DNA from: Streptomyces griseocarneus
GTDB taxonomy: Bacteria; Actinomycetota; Actinomycetes; Streptomycetales; Streptomycetaceae
Assembly: GCA_003674045.1 (NCBI GenBank)
Contig: PENC01000030.1
Coordinates: 37,129-101,128 of the forward strand
DNA length: 64,000 nucleotides
Direction of reading: 5' to 3'
The notes beneath the pieces were generated by a model. That model ran no database searches. It had not been told where the DNA came from and saw only the letters and a program-made list of their open reading frames with translations. Each line of letters begins with the position of its first letter. Position 1 is the stretch's first letter. The position numbers and the translations under genes were made by a program. Positions 42,468-50,735 of the stretch are shown piece after piece.

Positions 42468-43193
42468 ATGACGACGCCCCCGTTCACCGCCCCGCAGCCT
42501 CCCCCTCCGCCGCCGGCGCCCCACCCGTCCGCCGCCGCTCCCCCGCACTGGCCCGCGTATCCGGTCGCGTACGCGCCGCCCTGCCCCGTCGTCCCGCCCG
42601 CGCCAGCGCGGCGGCGCGGCCCCGTGGTGGCCGGTGTCGTCGCGGCGCTGGTGTTCGTCCTGGCCGTCGGGTCCACCGCCGCGTGGTGGCTGCTGCGCGA
42701 CGACGACTCCTCACCGCTGGCCGGACGGCCCCGGGTGGCGGACGAGCAGGCCGGCATCTCGTACGCGGTACCCGAGGGCTGGGAGCGTTCGGACGGGAAG
42801 CTGATCGACGCCTTCACCTCCTCGGTCGACACGAAGCACGGGACGGGCGACGGCGGCAGCACCGTACTCGCGGGCCGCTCCGACGCGATACCGGAGTCCG
42901 ATCTGCGGCGGCAGGTGGAACGGGCGGCCAAGTCGAACGCGGTGTTCTTCTACCCCGACGGAAGCTCGCAGCCGGAGGAGTCCCGTCCGACGACGGTGAG
43001 CCACCGGCCCGCGCACACGGTGGTGCTGCGGGTGAACGACGGGCACGGCGGCACGGCCCGGCTCCGGATGACGCTCATCGCGGCGAGCGACCACGCCTCG
43101 GCGTTCCTCCTCGGGATCGATCAGCCCGCGGGTCCGGCCGAGGACAAGGCGGTCGACGCCGTCATGGAGAGCGCCACCGTGACACGGGGGTAG
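42468..43193 (+). CDS. Single-pass membrane protein with a Pro-rich cytoplasmic N-terminus
   Basis: 241 residues from ATG 42468, with GGTGGGAG upstream. Residues 1-45 are Pro/Ala-rich and cytoplasmic, a TM follows (GPVVAGVVAALVFVLAVGST, about 50-72), and the remaining 165 residues face outward. The outer domain (GISYAVPEGWERSDG, VFFYPDGSSQPEESRP, DHASAFLLGIDQPAG) resembles the PsbP/LpqN-like fold common in actinobacterial surface proteins. Function unknown. It is convergent with the second PucR gene, 27 bp away. Confidence 0.75.
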   Translation: MTTPPFTAPQPPPPPPAPHPSAAAPPHWPAYPVAYAPPCPVVPPAPARRRGPVVAGVVAALVFVLAVGSTAAWWLLRDDDSSPLAGRPRVADEQAGISYAVPEGWERSDGKLIDAFTSSVDTKHGTGDGGSTVLAGRSDAIPESDLRRQVERAAKSNAVFFYPDGSSQPEESRPTTVSHRPAHTVVLRVNDGHGGTARLRMTLIAASDHASAFLLGIDQPAGPAEDKAVDAVMESATVTRG

Positions 43194-43220
43194 CGGCCAC
43201 GGGCGTCGGAGCCGTCGGCG

Positions 43221-44414
43221 TCAGGGCCGTTCGGGAGGCAGCAGCCGGAGCGCGTGGAGCGCGACCGCCAGGTCGGCGACCGCGCGGGGGTCGCGCAGGG
43301 AGCGGCCGGTGAACTCCTCCAGTCTGCGCAGCCGGTACCGGACCGTGTTGCGGTGGCAGTACAGCAGCCCGGCCACCGCGGTGGTGGAACCGCCCGCCGC
43401 GTACCAGTGCTCCAAGGTCTCCAGGAGCCGTTCACCCTCCTCGGGCGGCAATGCCAGCACCGGCCCGAGCACGGCGCGCGCGATCCGCCCGGCCTCCTCG
43501 GGCGAGGCCGCCACGAGCAGGGCGAGCGGGCTCTCGTCGAAGCGCGCGATCGCCGCCCTCCCGTCGCGCGCCGTCCCCAGCGCGAGGCGCGCGAGACGCA
43601 GGGCCCGGGGGGTGTCCCGCAGCGCGCGGTAGGGCGGGCTGATGCCGACCCGGGGGCCGGGCGACCGCCCGAGGACGCGCAGGAGCGCCTCCTCGCCGCC
43701 GTGTCCGCGCAGTCCCACCACCCCGACCTGGAGGTCGGGCAGCAGGCGCCAGGCCGAGCGCACCTGCTCGGCGAGCAGGCGGGGCTCGATGCCGGGCAGT
43801 GCCTCCCTCCCCGGCGCGGTCACGGCGGCGACCACCACGGCGTACGGGCCCTCGCTGGAGAGACCGAGCGCGTCGGCGGCGTCCCACAGCGTGGTGCGGT
43901 CGGTGAGCACGCCCGTGAACAGGGCCTCCACCAGGGCGGAGCGCTCGCGCTCATGGCGGCGCGACAGCTCGGACGCCGCCTCGCGGTAGGCGTCGCTGGC
44001 CGCCGCCGCGAGGCCCTCGTTCACCCACCACGCGGCCAGGGCCACGATCGTGTCGGCGGTGACCCCCGCGGTGGCGCGGGCCTCGGCGGTCAGCTCGGAC
44101 CACAGGAAGCCGGACCCGACGCGGTAGGCGTTGAGCAGCTCGCTCAACGGGGCTCCCTGACGGGCGTGTTCGCGCCCGGTGTCGTGGGCCGACGTCATGT
44201 CGCTGCCGCCGTCGACGAGTTGCCCGAAGACCAGCGCGGCGTTGCGCGTACAGGAGGTACTCAGCCGCTCGAAGGGCACGCGGCCGTCGTCCCCGTAGAA
44301 CACCACCTCGGCGCGGATGCGGCGGGCCATGCGGACGCCCAGCTCCTCCACACGCCCCAGCAACGCGGCCGCCACGGGCGCGATCTCGGCGGGCGGGACC
44401 GGCGTACGGATCAT
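43221..44414 (-). CDS. PucR/CdaR-type helix-turn-helix regulator
   Basis: 397 residues from ATG 44414 (MIRTPVPPAEIAP); the frame is open upstream but that region lacks a coherent protein. The N-terminal 190 residues are helical (GAPLSELLNAYRVGSGFLWS is typical of the RsbRD-like domain). A CdaR/GGDEF-like middle follows, and the C-terminal HTH has LLETLEHWYAAGGSTTAVAG and HRNTVRYRLRRLEEFTGRSL, the classic PucR_HTH30 pattern. It is divergent from the SGNH hydrolase gene. A ligand cannot be named. Confidence 0.85.
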   Translation of the reverse strand: MIRTPVPPAEIAPVAAALLGRVEELGVRMARRIRAEVVFYGDDGRVPFERLSTSCTRNAALVFGQLVDGGSDMTSAHDTGREHARQGAPLSELLNAYRVGSGFLWSELTAEARATAGVTADTIVALAAWWVNEGLAAAASDAYREAASELSRRHERERSALVEALFTGVLTDRTTLWDAADALGLSSEGPYAVVVAAVTAPGREALPGIEPRLLAEQVRSAWRLLPDLQVGVVGLRGHGGEEALLRVLGRSPGPRVGISPPYRALRDTPRALRLARLALGTARDGRAAIARFDESPLALLVAASPEEAGRIARAVLGPVLALPPEEGERLLETLEHWYAAGGSTTAVAGLLYCHRNTVRYRLRRLEEFTGRSLRDPRAVADLAVALHALRLLPPERP

Positions 44415-44610
44415 GACAGGCAGGTTACCGAACACGTGCGCGGCGGAGCGGAGTCGCGCACAGCACATCGGGGTTGTGCACGGGCACAACGGGCCACGCA
44501 GGGCTGCTGTGCCCCGGCACATGGCCCGTGGGACGGAGGGCCACGACGATACCGGGAACGTTACCGGCCGGTTTCGTCTCCCTTTCCCTCTGCAGTCTTC
44601 AGGAGGAACC

Positions 44611-45540
44611 GTGCCCAGAGCCGCATCGTCCCCCTCCGTCCGTACACGCTCCACGCGGGCCGGGGCATCGAGGAAACGCGCGTCCGCCGTGGCGGGCGGA
44701 GCCCTGCTGACCCTCGCACTGGGCGTCGCCCCCGCCCACGCGGCGACACCCGCCGGCGGCCTCACCGGAGGCTACGCGGCACTCGGGGACTCGTACGCCG
44801 CGGGGGCGGGGGTGCCCTGGCAGTCGGACGGGCTGTGCATGCGCTCCGACCACAACTACGGGCGTGTCGTCGCCGCGGCCCTCACCCCGTCCTCGTACAC
44901 GGACCGGACGTGTGCCGCCGCGAAGGTGGGCGCGCTCACCGAGGCCCAGACCGACGCGGGGATCGTCGTCAACGGCCCGCAGCTGGACGCCGTCACGCCG
45001 GACACCTCGCTGGTCACCATGACCATCGGGGGCAACGACATCGGCACGTCGGACCTCGGCTTCGTCGACGTCGTGCTGGCGTGCGTGGGCCTCGCCGTGA
45101 CCAACCCGTTCGGCGCCCCGTGTCACGATCACTACAAGGACACCCTGGAGCAGCGGCTGGATGCCGCGATGCCCCGGTTCGTGGACGCCCTCGGCAGGAT
45201 CAAGGCCACGGCACCGGGGGCCCGGGTGATGGTCGTGGGCTACCCGGCGATACTGCCCGACGACGTGACGGGGTGCACCGGCAAACTTCCGGTCACGACC
45301 AAGGACCTCGCCTACCTGCGCTCGCTCATCGACGAGATCAACGACAAGGTGGCCGACGCCGCCGCCTCGGGCGGCGCCTCGTACGTCGACACGATCGCCG
45401 CGACGAAGGGCCACGACGCCTGCTCGGCGGCACCGTGGATCGAGGGCATCCTGCCGTCGTCGCCCACGATGCCGCTCCACCCCAACGCGACGGGCGAACG
45501 CGTCATCGGCGAGACCGTGCTCCACGCGCTCGGCCGCTGA
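44611..45540 (+). CDS. Secreted SGNH/GDSL hydrolase (lipase/esterase)
   Basis: 309 residues from GTG 44611, four bases after AGGAGG. The Arg-rich signal peptide runs to about residue 45 (GGALLTLALGVAPAHA). All four SGNH blocks are present: GDSYAAG with catalytic Ser, a Gly in block II, GGNDIG with Asn, and LHPNATGE with catalytic His. Cysteine pairs occur as in Streptomyces extracellular lipases. It should hydrolyse lipid or ester bonds outside the cell. It is monocistronic and divergent from the PucR gene. Confidence 0.9.
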   Translation: MPRAASSPSVRTRSTRAGASRKRASAVAGGALLTLALGVAPAHAATPAGGLTGGYAALGDSYAAGAGVPWQSDGLCMRSDHNYGRVVAAALTPSSYTDRTCAAAKVGALTEAQTDAGIVVNGPQLDAVTPDTSLVTMTIGGNDIGTSDLGFVDVVLACVGLAVTNPFGAPCHDHYKDTLEQRLDAAMPRFVDALGRIKATAPGARVMVVGYPAILPDDVTGCTGKLPVTTKDLAYLRSLIDEINDKVADAAASGGASYVDTIAATKGHDACSAAPWIEGILPSSPTMPLHPNATGERVIGETVLHALGR

Positions 45541-45601
45541 CCCCGGCTCCCTCCGCCCGGCACGTGCGGGCCGGGCGGAGGGCGTCCCGGGGCACGGACG
45601 G

Positions 45602-46027
45602 CTACGACACCAGCGGCCGCGCGTGCGGGCTGCGCTCGGTGTCCGTACCCGGCACGGGCTCCGAGGCGTCCGCGCCCAGCGCGACGATCCGGTTTCCCGC
45701 GTCGACATGCACGATCTTCGGCACCAGGGAGCGCGCCTCGGCGTCCTCGACCTGGGCATAACTGATGAGAATCACGAGATCACCGGGGTGCACGAGATGA
45801 GCGGCCGCCCCATTGATCCCGATCACACCCGAGCCGCGCTCGCCCTCGATGACATACGTCTCCAGCCGCGCACCGTTGTCGATGTCGACGATGTGCACCA
45901 GCTCACCGGGCAGCAGATCGGCGGCCTCCATCAGCTCGGCGTCGACGGTCACCGACCCGACGTAGTGCAGATCGGCCTGGGTGACCGTGGCCCGATGGAT
46001 CTTGGACTTGAACATGGTGCGCAACAT
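45602..46027 (-). CDS. panD: Aspartate 1-decarboxylase, pyruvoyl enzyme
   Basis: 141 residues from ATG 46027, seven bases after GGGAG. The pro-enzyme self-cleaves at Gly24-Ser25 (HYVGSVTVD) to make the pyruvoyl group; Lys9, Tyr22 and Arg12 region residues are present, and Tyr58-type VIEGERGSGVIGINGAAAHL follows. It makes beta-alanine for pantothenate and CoA. Compared with short homologues it has a 20-residue Pro/Glu-rich C-terminal extension. No other pan genes are adjacent. Aspartate is also the feedstock of the cluster at 53-56 kb. Confidence 0.93.
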   Translation of the reverse strand: MLRTMFKSKIHRATVTQADLHYVGSVTVDAELMEAADLLPGELVHIVDIDNGARLETYVIEGERGSGVIGINGAAAHLVHPGDLVILISYAQVEDAEARSLVPKIVHVDAGNRIVALGADASEPVPGTDTERSPHARPLVS

Positions 46028-46349
46028 GGAGGTACTCCCGAATCTAGGCTCCCTGCCTGCGTTCTTGCAGGTCAAGGGCTGTTTCGTCACTCTACAACGA
46101 GTCGCGTGTCCGAGCAGCGTTCCCCAGGGTTTTCAGGGCTCACGCTGACCGAATGCCGACTTTCCAGACGCGGCACCAGGAAGGTCGGGGTGGGGGGCTT
46201 CCCACCCCGCCTGCGCCCTGCCGCGACGACGATGCCAGCGTACGCAACGCCCCCAGCACACCCTCCGCGGCCATCGGCAATACGGCAGCGAAACCACGCC
46301 TGAACAACGGAAACGCATCACTCACAACCGGAAACACAACAGCTTCCGA
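46028..46349. other. Gap between panD and the XRE-ImmA operon
   Basis: 322 bp without a credible gene. It contains the hairpin at 46186-46209 and should hold the panD promoter in its left half. An 84-codon forward frame exists but its composition is not that of a Streptomyces protein. Confidence 0.5.
46186..46209 (-). terminator. Hairpin downstream of the MAB_1171c-type gene
   Basis: Arms CGGGGTGGG (46186-46194) and CCCACCCCG (46201-46209) around a 6-nt loop. It lies 141 bp past the last gene of the minus-strand operon and upstream of panD. Confidence 0.55.
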
Positions 46350-47522
46350 CTACCCGTCGGGTGTGTTCGGACGGATCGCGAAGTTCCGAGCCGGGGCCGA
46401 GGCATAAGCTCGTGCCATGTCGAGGAGGAATGCCTTCTCGCTCTCGAGGTCGCCATTGTCGAAGTTGACGAGACTGCCGGCGGACTGCTGCTGAGGAAGA
46501 CCGGCGAGCTTGGCGCTGCGTGCCCCTGCCATCACACACGCGAGCACTGTCGCGTCGACTTTGGCGTGAGCGACACCCACAGCGGCCACATGACGGCGCG
46601 CGCGAGCCCACGTGCCGGTGGTCACATAGTCGTCGAGGACGAGGATGGCATCCCGGGTCTCGATGATTTTGCGGTAGGCCAGCAGCCGCCAGGGGGCCTG
46701 CGGCCACACGATGTCGAGCAGTCGGTGGCGGGGCTTGAGAAACGCGACGTTCGGTGCGGCCTGTACCAGGTCACGCCACAGCGGCCACAGACGCCAGATG
46801 GTGCGGATCTCCGCAACGGCGCCCTGCACGGCCCACAGCGAGGGCACCAGGAGGGCGATCGCACGCAGCAGCCCGTGCAGGTCCATGACATACGAGAGAT
46901 ACGGAAGCGGCCGATCGGTGTGGAACAGCAGGTTGATGAGCTGGCAGAACCAGAATACGAAGGAGAACGCGGTGCCGATTCCGAACATCCGTAAGCTCGT
47001 CTTGAGGACGGGGTTGGCCGTGCGTCTGCCGTACTGGCGGCACAGAAAGGCGCAGGAGAAGTCCGCGGCGAGATGGTCCACCACCAGGACGAGCCAATAG
47101 GCGGTGGAGGGAGTCGGCCCGAGGTGGCCCGATACGGCGTGTTCCTGGTGCGGTGGAACCAGGGAATCCAGGACCAATAGGGACACCATGGCCAAGCCCG
47201 TCGCGTAGCACACGCCCAGACGTAATCGGCGGCCACCGGCGGTCGCCGAGACGAAGTACAGGACCGCGCCCGATGAGAGCACTCCGCTCATGTTCCGTAC
47301 CAGGGCGATGGCATGGACCCCGCCGGAGGCCTGGAGGGCGAGCTGGTTCGCGGCGGGGAGCGTGAGCAGCATGGCCACCGCGGCAGTGGCCACGGCCAAC
47401 CACAGTCCGCGCTGCTCAGGGGCGCGCAGGGCGGCGGAGGCACGCAGCGCCAGAGCCAGCCACAGCCAGCCCAGACAGATGTAGTCGAACCAGTACAGCA
47501 CGTCGGAGGGTTCAGCGCTCAT
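46350..47522 (-). CDS. MAB_1171c-type membrane protein (putative transporter)
   Basis: 390 residues from ATG 47522, overlapping the protease gene by 11 bp. Seven hydrophobic segments occupy residues 1-240, starting SDVLYWFDYICLGWLWLALA. The cytoplasmic C-terminal 150 residues (LWPLWRDLVQAAPNVAFLKP, then RKIIETRDAILVLDDYV) match the pattern of the DUF6545/MAB_1171c proteins, annotated as putative transporters without proof. The final part holds a small helical domain. Coupling to the ImmA-like gene is tight, so the three-gene unit probably functions together. Confidence 0.8.
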   Translation of the reverse strand: MSAEPSDVLYWFDYICLGWLWLALALRASAALRAPEQRGLWLAVATAAVAMLLTLPAANQLALQASGGVHAIALVRNMSGVLSSGAVLYFVSATAGGRRLRLGVCYATGLAMVSLLVLDSLVPPHQEHAVSGHLGPTPSTAYWLVLVVDHLAADFSCAFLCRQYGRRTANPVLKTSLRMFGIGTAFSFVFWFCQLINLLFHTDRPLPYLSYVMDLHGLLRAIALLVPSLWAVQGAVAEIRTIWRLWPLWRDLVQAAPNVAFLKPRHRLLDIVWPQAPWRLLAYRKIIETRDAILVLDDYVTTGTWARARRHVAAVGVAHAKVDATVLACVMAGARSAKLAGLPQQQSAGSLVNFDNGDLESEKAFLLDMARAYASAPARNFAIRPNTPDG

Positions 47523-48033
47523 CCGCTGCACGCGCCCCCAGCGCGGCTTCCAGCCGGTCCAGCACACCGTGCGGAGCTCTGGCCGCGGAATGCGAGGCGC
47601 GGATGCGCAGCAGGCTGGCAAGCATCTCCGCCTCCTGCTCCTGACGGTTGGTGTAGCTGGTGCGGCCGAGCAGCCGTTTCACCAACTCCGGGCTCAGGTC
47701 GGGGAGAAGGCCCTGGGATGCCTCGCTGTGACCCAGGTCCGTGCCGTGGTGGTCGAACAGCATGTGCCCGATCTCATGCAGCAGAATGTGTTCCTGGTGC
47801 ACTCGGCTGGTGCGCTGCTCGAAAAAGATGTGGTCGTCGGTCTCGGTGGCGAGCCACATCCCGCAGATGTTGTTCCGGGCGGCCTGTTGCGGCAGCGGAT
47901 GCAGGTGCAACGGACGTCTCCGCCGGGCAGAGAGCTCCTGGCACAAAGCGTCGACGGTAAAGGGGTGTGGCACACTGAGTTGGTCCAGGACCGACTGACA
48001 ACGCTGCTGTAATTGCGCGTACTTTTTCGACAT
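47512..48033 (-). CDS. ImmA/IrrE-type metalloprotease
   Basis: 173 residues from ATG 48033, with GGGAG upstream. The zinc site is HEIGH at residues 86-90, with a third-ligand Glu expected in RQEQEAEMLASLL near residue 137. This small protease family cleaves XRE-type repressors or responds to stress, as ImmA does in ICEBs1. The N-terminus (KYAQLQQRCQSVLDQLSVPH) is a helical domain. The XRE regulator gene lies 120 bp upstream on the same strand, the expected substrate pairing. Confidence 0.85.
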   Translation of the reverse strand: MSKKYAQLQQRCQSVLDQLSVPHPFTVDALCQELSARRRRPLHLHPLPQQAARNNICGMWLATETDDHIFFEQRTSRVHQEHILLHEIGHMLFDHHGTDLGHSEASQGLLPDLSPELVKRLLGRTSYTNRQEQEAEMLASLLRIRASHSAARAPHGVLDRLEAALGARAADER

Positions 48034-48153
48034 GCGTCTCCCAATGGCCTGCTGTGGGGGAAGGCTGGTCGCTCTCGGGGCGCATGTGGCCCGGAACGCC
48101 AGTGGCAAAACAACGGACCCAGCCCGGCCGGGTACTCCGAGGGAAATACTGCC

Positions 48154-48636
48154 TCAGTCGTGGAGTCCGGCTGCGGGGGGATTCGAGTCGTTCATCGCCG
48201 AGAGGTTTTGCAGTTTGCGGGCCTCGTCGACCATGGTGAGCAGGGCATCCAGGCTGGCGGGCGAAAGACCTTCGGCGCGCAGCGCCAGGCTGCGGATCTT
48301 GGCGTCGCGCAGTGCGGTGGCCAGCGTCAGCTGGGCGTTGACCTTTTCCGACACCTCGTCGTTGAGGAAGTACTCGGGTGGCACTCCGAAGAACTGCGCG
48401 AGAACGTCCAGCTGTTCCAGCGTGAGGTTGCGCTTCTTGCCGGTGGCCAGTTCCCAGAGATAGGTGGCGGAGATGGTGCCTCCGGTCGTCTCGCGGATCT
48501 CCTTGGCAAGCCGCGCGTAACCGGGACGGGTGCGCTCGTCGGGATAGAGCGTCTCGATCAGTTTGTTGAGTCGCTGCTCGAGCTGCAGGAGCAGCGGACG
48601 ATCGTCCTCGCCGTGTGCCGGTCTGGTACTGCGCAT
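48154..48636 (-). CDS. XRE family helix-turn-helix regulator
   Basis: 160 residues from ATG 48636, preceded by GAAGGGCGAGAG; ATG 48666 has no such site. The N-terminal HTH is YARLAKEIRETTGGTISATY followed by LWELATGKKRNLTLEQLDVL, with VPPEYFLND after it. The C-terminal 70 residues are helical and may be the dimerisation or protease-sensitive region. This arrangement, XRE regulator then ImmA-like protease, suggests that proteolysis of the regulator derepresses the operon, with the membrane protein as effector or sensor. Confidence 0.85.
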   Translation of the reverse strand: MRSTRPAHGEDDRPLLLQLEQRLNKLIETLYPDERTRPGYARLAKEIRETTGGTISATYLWELATGKKRNLTLEQLDVLAQFFGVPPEYFLNDEVSEKVNAQLTLATALRDAKIRSLALRAEGLSPASLDALLTMVDEARKLQNLSAMNDSNPPAAGLHD

Positions 48637-48741
48637 CTCTCGCCCTTCGCAACAGAGGTCTGCCATGGAAGGCAGGGGCCGACCCGGCGTCTGCCAAGAG
48701 GGAGAAAGTCTAGCCCAGCCAATGACGTTGACCCAGGGAAA

Positions 48742-50088
48742 CTACCCTGGTGTATTGGTCACCTCCCGGCGAGAGTGTGCGGCCGCCGCGGCAGTGCGGC
48801 GGGCAGATGTCAGAGCCGGCAGGCAGCAAGCCGACAGGACGGCCAGGAACACCTGGTAGAGGGCCACCGGCCACAGAGAACCGTGCCCGACCGTGACCAG
48901 GACCTGGGCCAGGGCCGGCGCCGTGCCCCCGAACACCACACCGGCCAGCTGCTGGGACAAGGAGATCGCGGTGTAGCGCACCCGGGCCGGGAAGGCATCG
49001 ACAAGCAGGGCTGCGACCACCGCATAGACGATGGCGCTGGCGGACTCCAAGGCGCACACCCCCAGCGCGATCCGGACCAGCGAACCGCTCCCCAGGGCCA
49101 GGACGGTGAGCGGGACCGCGAGCACGTACACCGTCAGCCCCAGGGCGCAGATCCGTGCGGCCCCCACGCGTTGGGCGGCTATCGCGGCGACGGGCTGGAT
49201 CAGGAACCGGGTGACAGCCGCGCACAGCACCACACCCAGCACCTTCTCCCGGGGAAAGCCGATGTGCACGGTCGCCCAGGACAGCACGAAGGTGCCGGCC
49301 AGATACGTCCCGGCAACCGGAACGGCGCAGGCACCGACGCACGCCGCCGTCTTCGGGAAATGTCGCTGCAAGGTGTCGCGCACCGGGGCGGGCGCCACCT
49401 GCCCCTGCGCCGACAGTCCCTCGAACTCCGGGGATTCGGGCACCTTCAGCCGTATGACCAGGCCGACGGCCATGAGGACGATCGAGAGCAGGAAGGGGAT
49501 CCGCCAGCCCCAGGCCAGGAATGCGCCGTCGTCCAGCCGCGAGAACGGGATGAAGACCGCACTGGTCAGAATTGAGGCCAGCGGGGTTCCTTGCTGAACC
49601 ATGGCCGTCAGGATCACCCGACGTCCCTGCGGCGCGTGCTCACCGGCCAGGAGCACCGCGCCGCCCCACTCCCCGCCCACTGCGATCCCTTGGACGAGCC
49701 GCAGGGCGCACAGCAATACCGGAGCGGTGATCCCCACCTCGTCGTAACGAGGCAGCAGTCCGATACCCGCGGTAGCTGCCCCCATCAGCGCAAGTGTCGC
49801 CACCAGGCTGTGTTTTCGTCCGGCCCGGTCTCCGAAATGGCCGAATAGCACCGCACCGACCGGGCGGCCCAGAAAGCCGACCCAGAAGGTCGCGAACGAA
49901 GCCAGCAGACCCGTGGTCTCCTGCGCTCCGGGAAAGAACAACTCCGGGAAGACCAGGCTGGATGCGGTGGAGAAGACGAAGAAGTCGTACCACTCGACCG
50001 TGGTTCCCACCAGGCCGGCGAGTCCCGCCTTGTGGGCGGGGTGCAGCGAGAGTCGTCCAGCAGGTGTGCGCGGGGTCCGGCGCATCAT
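48742..50088 (-). CDS. MHS family (metabolite:H+ symporter) MFS transporter
   Basis: 448 residues from ATG 50088. Twelve membrane segments. The opening HPAHKAGLAGLVGTTVEWYD is the MHS hallmark, followed by GHFGDRAGRKHSL (motif A) and RLVQGIAVGGEWGGAVLLAGE. Relatives (ShiA, KgtP, ProP) import organic acids or osmolytes with protons. The substrate is not predictable from sequence. It is divergent from the biosynthetic genes to its right. If it belongs to that cluster, it could import a precursor acid; that is a guess. Confidence 0.85.
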   Translation of the reverse strand: MMRRTPRTPAGRLSLHPAHKAGLAGLVGTTVEWYDFFVFSTASSLVFPELFFPGAQETTGLLASFATFWVGFLGRPVGAVLFGHFGDRAGRKHSLVATLALMGAATAGIGLLPRYDEVGITAPVLLCALRLVQGIAVGGEWGGAVLLAGEHAPQGRRVILTAMVQQGTPLASILTSAVFIPFSRLDDGAFLAWGWRIPFLLSIVLMAVGLVIRLKVPESPEFEGLSAQGQVAPAPVRDTLQRHFPKTAACVGACAVPVAGTYLAGTFVLSWATVHIGFPREKVLGVVLCAAVTRFLIQPVAAIAAQRVGAARICALGLTVYVLAVPLTVLALGSGSLVRIALGVCALESASAIVYAVVAALLVDAFPARVRYTAISLSQQLAGVVFGGTAPALAQVLVTVGHGSLWPVALYQVFLAVLSACCLPALTSARRTAAAAAHSRREVTNTPG

Positions 50089-50226
50089 GCTCCAAGAGAT
50101 CGCTATGAGGGACTGGTTGTCCGTGACGGGAGTAGGTGATCAGCAGCGTGCTGACGCGACGGCCAGTTGCAACAGAGCGGCCGTAGCGCCTGGCGCGATT
50201 CCGGGCCGTCCTTTTCAGCGGATGGC

Positions 50227-50255
50227 TTGACGGTATACCGTCCGCTCTGTAGCGT
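50227..50255 (+). promoter_or_regulatory. Promoter with embedded operator
   Basis: TTGACG (50227-50232), a 17-bp spacer and TAGCGT (50250-50255). The perfect palindrome GACGGTATACCGTC (50229-50242) overlaps the -35 box and spacer, where a repressor would block polymerase. Confidence 0.65.
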
Positions 50256-50333
50256 CCGAGGCTGTCTCAGGTCGCACGACCCTCGTGTATCGCACTCGTT
50301 GCCGCACCGCGCACGGGGCGCGGGAGCACCGAC

Positions 50334-50621
50334 GTGTCAGCACACGGTCCACTGATCCCGTTCTTCGCAGGTGGGATGGATGAAGCCACGTGCCGAAGTC
50401 CGGTCGGACCGACGTTCAGCAGCTGGAGCAGCCGTGCGGGATCAGTTCGGAGTCGCCGACCAGCAACAACTCCCTACGGCAGCGGCGCCTTGGAGGTGCC
50501 TCTGAGTGCGCTCGTCGCCGCGGCGACCTGGGCGGCCTCGGTGCCTACTGCCGGATCTGACCGGCCGGGCCTGGAGAACGGTGCCCTGCTCGGCCCTGCA
50601 AGCACCGCCGCACGGTGCTGA
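50334..50621 (+). CDS. Possible small protein, 95 residues
   Basis: GTG 50334 follows GGGAG by seven bases, and the promoter at 50227 would place the transcript start about 70 bases upstream. The stop falls in the loop of a 13-bp hairpin. The second half has fair GC3 bias, but the amino acid content (many Ser, Arg, Pro) is not typical, and no family is recognised. It could be a leader or decayed gene. The surrounding signals, not the protein, are the support. Confidence 0.3.
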   Translation: MSAHGPLIPFFAGGMDEATCRSPVGPTFSSWSSRAGSVRSRRPATTPYGSGALEVPLSALVAAATWAASVPTAGSDRPGLENGALLGPASTAARC

Positions 50622-50634
50622 CGTGCGGCGGTGC
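50602..50634. terminator. 13-bp perfect hairpin
   Basis: GCACCGCCGCACG (50602-50614) and CGTGCGGCGGTGC (50622-50634) pair perfectly around a 7-nt loop. It lies 100 bp upstream of the LuxR-type gene and would end or attenuate transcripts from the 50227 promoter. Confidence 0.65.
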
Positions 50635-50735
50635 CGGGAAAGCTTGCGTTCTGCCGGTGACGAGCCGCCGCGGATTGCGGACGGGCATGCGCCGGCCTGC
50701 CGCACGACGCCACACCCAACGAAAGGGACGCCGCC

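Larger units (their letters stand above)
50089..50735. other. 647-bp region holding a promoter/operator, a small ORF and a terminator
   Basis: No large gene fits. From left to right it holds the 5' side of the MHS gene, a near-consensus forward promoter with an embedded palindrome (50227-50255), a 95-codon ORF with a good ribosome-binding site, and a 13-bp hairpin over that ORF's stop. Each is listed separately. Confidence 0.55.

Noticed and set aside
46153..46407. 84-codon forward frame over the end of the MAB_1171c-type gene
   Set aside because: Weak codon bias, Asn/Thr-rich content unlike its neighbours, and it overlaps a clear gene on the other strand.
46350..48636. Integrative element control module (ImmR/ImmA-like)
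   Set aside because: No integrase, relaxase, excisionase or direct repeats are visible nearby, and the third gene is a membrane protein.
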